Part shown: positions 14,884 to 16,766 of the stretch, one piece after another
Position numbering within the stretch: the stretch's first letter is position 1
Layout of the letters: every line of letters starts with the position of its first letter
Origin: Prado023 sp049688395
GTDB lineage: Bacteria > Actinomycetota > Actinomycetes > S36-B12 > CAIYMF01
Reading direction: 5' to 3'
DNA length: 16,766 nucleotides
Assembly (NCBI GenBank): GCA_049688395.1
Contig: JBAVKQ010000129.1
Span: forward strand, 1-16,766
Position numbers and translations under genes: made by a program
The notes under the pieces: model-generated
The model's input: only the letters and a program-made list of their open reading frames with translations
Database searches by the model: none
Told to the model about the DNA's origin: nothing

Positions 14884-15924
14884 ATGCACATCTCCGGTCG
14901 GTCGATGCGTGCTGCGGTGGCGCGAGCCACAGATGCGGCGTTGGAGGTCAGCATCGCCGGTGGATTCGGCAGCCCGGGGATCCGGGTGCGCCGCCGGCTC
15001 GCCGGATGGGTCGACCCGCCCCCGATGGATGGCCGCTGCGTGCTGATCACCGGAGCGACGTCGGGGATCGGACTCGCTGCCGCCACCGAGATGGCGCGTC
15101 TGGGCGCTCAGGTCGGAATCGTGGGCAGGGACCCACAGCGCACAGCAAGCACCGCTGCGCAGATCGAGGCCGAGGTCCAGGCTGAACATGCCGACCACGT
15201 CGGTCAGGCCCGGCATGCGCAGGCCGGCACACGGCCGGTGGCGGTTTTCGTCGCCGACCTGACGCGGCTGGCCGATGCCCATCGCCTGGCCGCCGAGGTG
15301 GCTGGTGCCTGGGAGTGCCTCGATGTCCTGGTGCACAACGCCGGGGCGCTGTCGGCTGACTACCAACTGACCGAGGACGGCTTCGAGGCCACCTATGCCA
15401 CCCAGGTACTCAGCCAACACGTCATCACCAGTGGCCTGCTGGGCCACCTGGCCCGGGGCAGGCGACCGCGGGTCGTGACGGTGTCCTCCGGCGGGATGTA
15501 CGCCGAGGCCCTCGACCTGGCCACGGTGCAGTCCGAAGCCCAGGACTACGACGGGGTGCGCGCCTACGCCCGGGCCAAGCGCGCGCAGGTCGTGCTCGCC
15601 GCGCAGTGGGCGAGGCGATTCCCGGCTCCGATCCAGTTCCACAGCATGCACCCCGGCTGGGCCGACACCCCCGGTGTCCGCGACGCGCTGCCGAGGTTCC
15701 ATCGGCTGACGAGCCCGATCCTGCGGACGCCTGCCGAGGGCGCGGACACGATCGTGTGGTTGGCGGCTGTGGAGTCCGTGCCGGGCCGCAACGGTTCGTT
15801 CTGGCTGGATCGCCAGCCGCGCGGGACCGTGCGAATGCCGGGGACCTCCCGCCCGATGGAGGTCGCCGATGCCCTCTGGGAAATGGTCTGTGCGCAGACC
15901 GGCGTGGTCCCGCGGCTGCCCTGA
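14884..15924 (+). CDS. Short-chain dehydrogenase/reductase (SDR) family protein, DHRS12-like
   Basis: A 346-residue SDR. The NAD(P)-binding motif TGATSGIG follows MDGRCVLI, NAG is in LVHNAGAL, the catalytic Ser is in TVSSGGMY, and the YxxxK pair is in AYARAKRAQ. A late HPGWADTPGV matches the usual P-G segment after the active site. The ~40-residue extension before the Rossmann fold (GSPGIRVRRRLAGW) is typical of DHRS12-like members. The substrate is unknown. Starts at 14827 (GAGAGG 10 nt upstream), 14884 and 14905 are possible. The family N-terminus begins near MRAAVARATDAALE at 14905, and 14884 is a compromise; neither 14884 nor 14905 has a good Shine-Dalgarno. It ends before a strong bidirectional terminator and is convergent with the membrane-protein gene. 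Confidence 0.88.
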   Translation: MHISGRSMRAAVARATDAALEVSIAGGFGSPGIRVRRRLAGWVDPPPMDGRCVLITGATSGIGLAAATEMARLGAQVGIVGRDPQRTASTAAQIEAEVQAEHADHVGQARHAQAGTRPVAVFVADLTRLADAHRLAAEVAGAWECLDVLVHNAGALSADYQLTEDGFEATYATQVLSQHVITSGLLGHLARGRRPRVVTVSSGGMYAEALDLATVQSEAQDYDGVRAYARAKRAQVVLAAQWARRFPAPIQFHSMHPGWADTPGVRDALPRFHRLTSPILRTPAEGADTIVWLAAVESVPGRNGSFWLDRQPRGTVRMPGTSRPMEVADALWEMVCAQTGVVPRLP

Positions 15925-15963
15925 TCGGCTCGCAGATCATCGTCGCGGACACGGTCGTCCCGC

Positions 15964-16012
15964 CGGACTGACGAGGGGCCCCGCCTGCTGGACGGAGCCC
16001 CTCGTCAGTCCG
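15964..16012. terminator. Bidirectional terminator between convergent genes
   Basis: A perfect 16-bp inverted repeat (15964-15979 with 15997-16012) continues after one mismatch with three more pairs (15981-15983 with 15993-15995) around a short loop. It sits between the dehydrogenase stop codon (15924) and the stop codon of the opposing membrane-protein gene (16022). It is the strongest hairpin in the window and can serve both strands. Confidence 0.85.
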
Positions 16013-16021
16013 TGTGCGTGA

Positions 16022-16766
16022 TCAGGCCTGGGCCGCGATCGGCCCGGCGGAGAACGAGCGCCAGGCGTAGGCCAAGGCGATCGCCGTGACCGGGATGCTG
16101 ACCAGCAGGCCCACGCCGCACAGCAGCGCCCCAGCGAGATTGATGGCGAAACTGAGCAGCAGCAGCAAGATCAACTGGCCGAGGTTCGCCACGACAACCT
16201 GGATGGAGGTCCGGATGGCGCCGATGGGGTCCGAGGAGGGCGCCCCACCGCCGCCGTCGGCCTTTCCGTCGACGATCGCGTAGCCGTAGAACTGTGCCAG
16301 GAACGCCACGACGAGCCCCGGGAGGATGCACAGAACCAGACCGACAACGGTCAGGACTGTCACGACGATCGAGGCGATGATGTAGGGCCCGATGTTGTCG
16401 GTGCTGATCAGGTCCTCAACGGAGGGCTTGCGGCCGTCGAGGATGATCAGGGCAGCCCTGATCAGTCCCAGGCTGATGACCAGGGAGATGAAGATCGACA
16501 GCAGGTTGGCCGTAGCGCTGATGATCAAGGTGTCGAAGCCGCGGCTCAGGAAGTTGGTCAGTGCGCTGGCAGCGAGCAGGACCAGTCCGATGATGACCAA
16601 TGGGCCGACGTTGTTCTTGAACCCGTTCCAGCCGTACACGACCGCGTCTGTGGGTGAGAATGCCCTGGGCTGACCAGCTGGACCTGGCTGGTAGCCCCCG
16701 CCCGGCGGGGGCGGTGGATAGTTGCCGCCCGGCGGGGGCGGTGGATAGTTGCCGCCCGGCGGGGGC
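16022..16766 (-). CDS. Proline-rich N-terminus, multi-pass integral membrane protein (partial, N-terminus beyond right edge)
   Basis: The frame is open to the right edge, so the start is missing. The visible N-terminal part is a Gly/Asn/Tyr/Pro-rich tail of repeated GGNYPPPPP units encoded by 27-bp DNA repeats. It is followed by a linker and the motif AVVYGWNGFKNNVGPL, where the membrane domain begins. About six hydrophobic segments follow, including VGPLVIIGLVLLAASALT, IIASIVVTVLTVVGLVLCIL and LGQLILLLLLSFAINLAGAL. Many actinobacteria have uncharacterised membrane proteins with such a cytoplasmic Pro-rich tail and a YGWN/F start to the domain; no function is assigned. A start further right is required, because the in-frame GTG at 16639 falls inside the conserved block. 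It is convergent with the dehydrogenase gene and separated from it by the bidirectional terminator. Confidence 0.8.
   Translation of the reverse strand, partial: PPPGGNYPPPPPGGNYPPPPPGGGYQPGPAGQPRAFSPTDAVVYGWNGFKNNVGPLVIIGLVLLAASALTNFLSRGFDTLIISATANLLSIFISLVISLGLIRAALIILDGRKPSVEDLISTDNIGPYIIASIVVTVLTVVGLVLCILPGLVVAFLAQFYGYAIVDGKADGGGGAPSSDPIGAIRTSIQVVVANLGQLILLLLLSFAINLAGALLCGVGLLVSIPVTAIALAYAWRSFSAGPIAAQA
16691..16766 (-). repeat. 27-bp coding tandem repeat (Pro-rich tail)
   Basis: The unit at 16721-16747 recurs directly at 16748-16766, where it is cut by the edge, and a divergent 30-bp form lies at 16691-16720. The units encode GGNYPPPPP inside the partial membrane-protein gene. Copy number beyond the edge is unknown. 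Confidence 0.85.

Overview
The window is high-GC DNA from an actinomycete-type bacterium (Actinomycetota). This rests on a primary sigma factor with a long Lys/Ala-rich N-terminus of the HrdB/SigA type, a SAM-IV riboswitch, a DUF4192 gene, a GuaB1-type IMP dehydrogenase paralogue and a probable leaderless promoter. The genus cannot be fixed from sequence alone. The content reads as chromosomal core or housekeeping DNA; no insertion sequence, phage gene, tRNA, rRNA or CRISPR array was seen.

Layout. Positions 1-4643 carry three minus-strand genes: guaB1 (purine salvage), a small SRPBCC protein, and hrpA (DEAH RNA helicase, cut by the left edge). A cluster of four related ~20-25 bp repeats, two of them a perfect 25-bp inverted pair, lies between guaB1 and the SRPBCC gene. 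A divergent 128-bp spacer (4644-4771) separates guaB1 from a plus-strand PilB/GspE-type ATPase gene whose ribosome-binding site sits in a stable hairpin. That gene converges on a Nudix gene, which lies 8 bp downstream of the primary sigma factor gene. A GGGAAC-N18-GTT promoter, the type read by redox-stress ECF sigma factors, precedes the sigma gene. Further right come a universal stress protein gene, a branched inverted-repeat structure, and metY (O-acetylhomoserine sulfhydrylase). metY is controlled by a SAM-IV riboswitch with its own promoter and two downstream hairpins.

From 10988 to 12896 lie two overlapping plus-strand lipid genes, a patatin-like lipase and a PlsC-like acyltransferase. 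Together they carry three single-base frameshifts, each at a C or G run. A short-period tandem repeat follows. The remaining genes are DUF4192 and a GreA-like factor (both minus), a short-chain dehydrogenase (plus), a strong bidirectional terminator, and a proline-rich multi-pass membrane protein (minus) cut by the right edge.

Together: the genes serve transcription and RNA metabolism (sigA, GreA-like, HrpA), sulfur amino acid synthesis (metY), purine balance (guaB1), stress response (Usp, Nudix) and lipid turnover (patatin and acyltransferase). No new multi-gene system is evident. The most unusual content is non-coding: the repeat cluster, the hairpin on the ATPase start, the branched structure between metY and usp, and the riboswitch platform.
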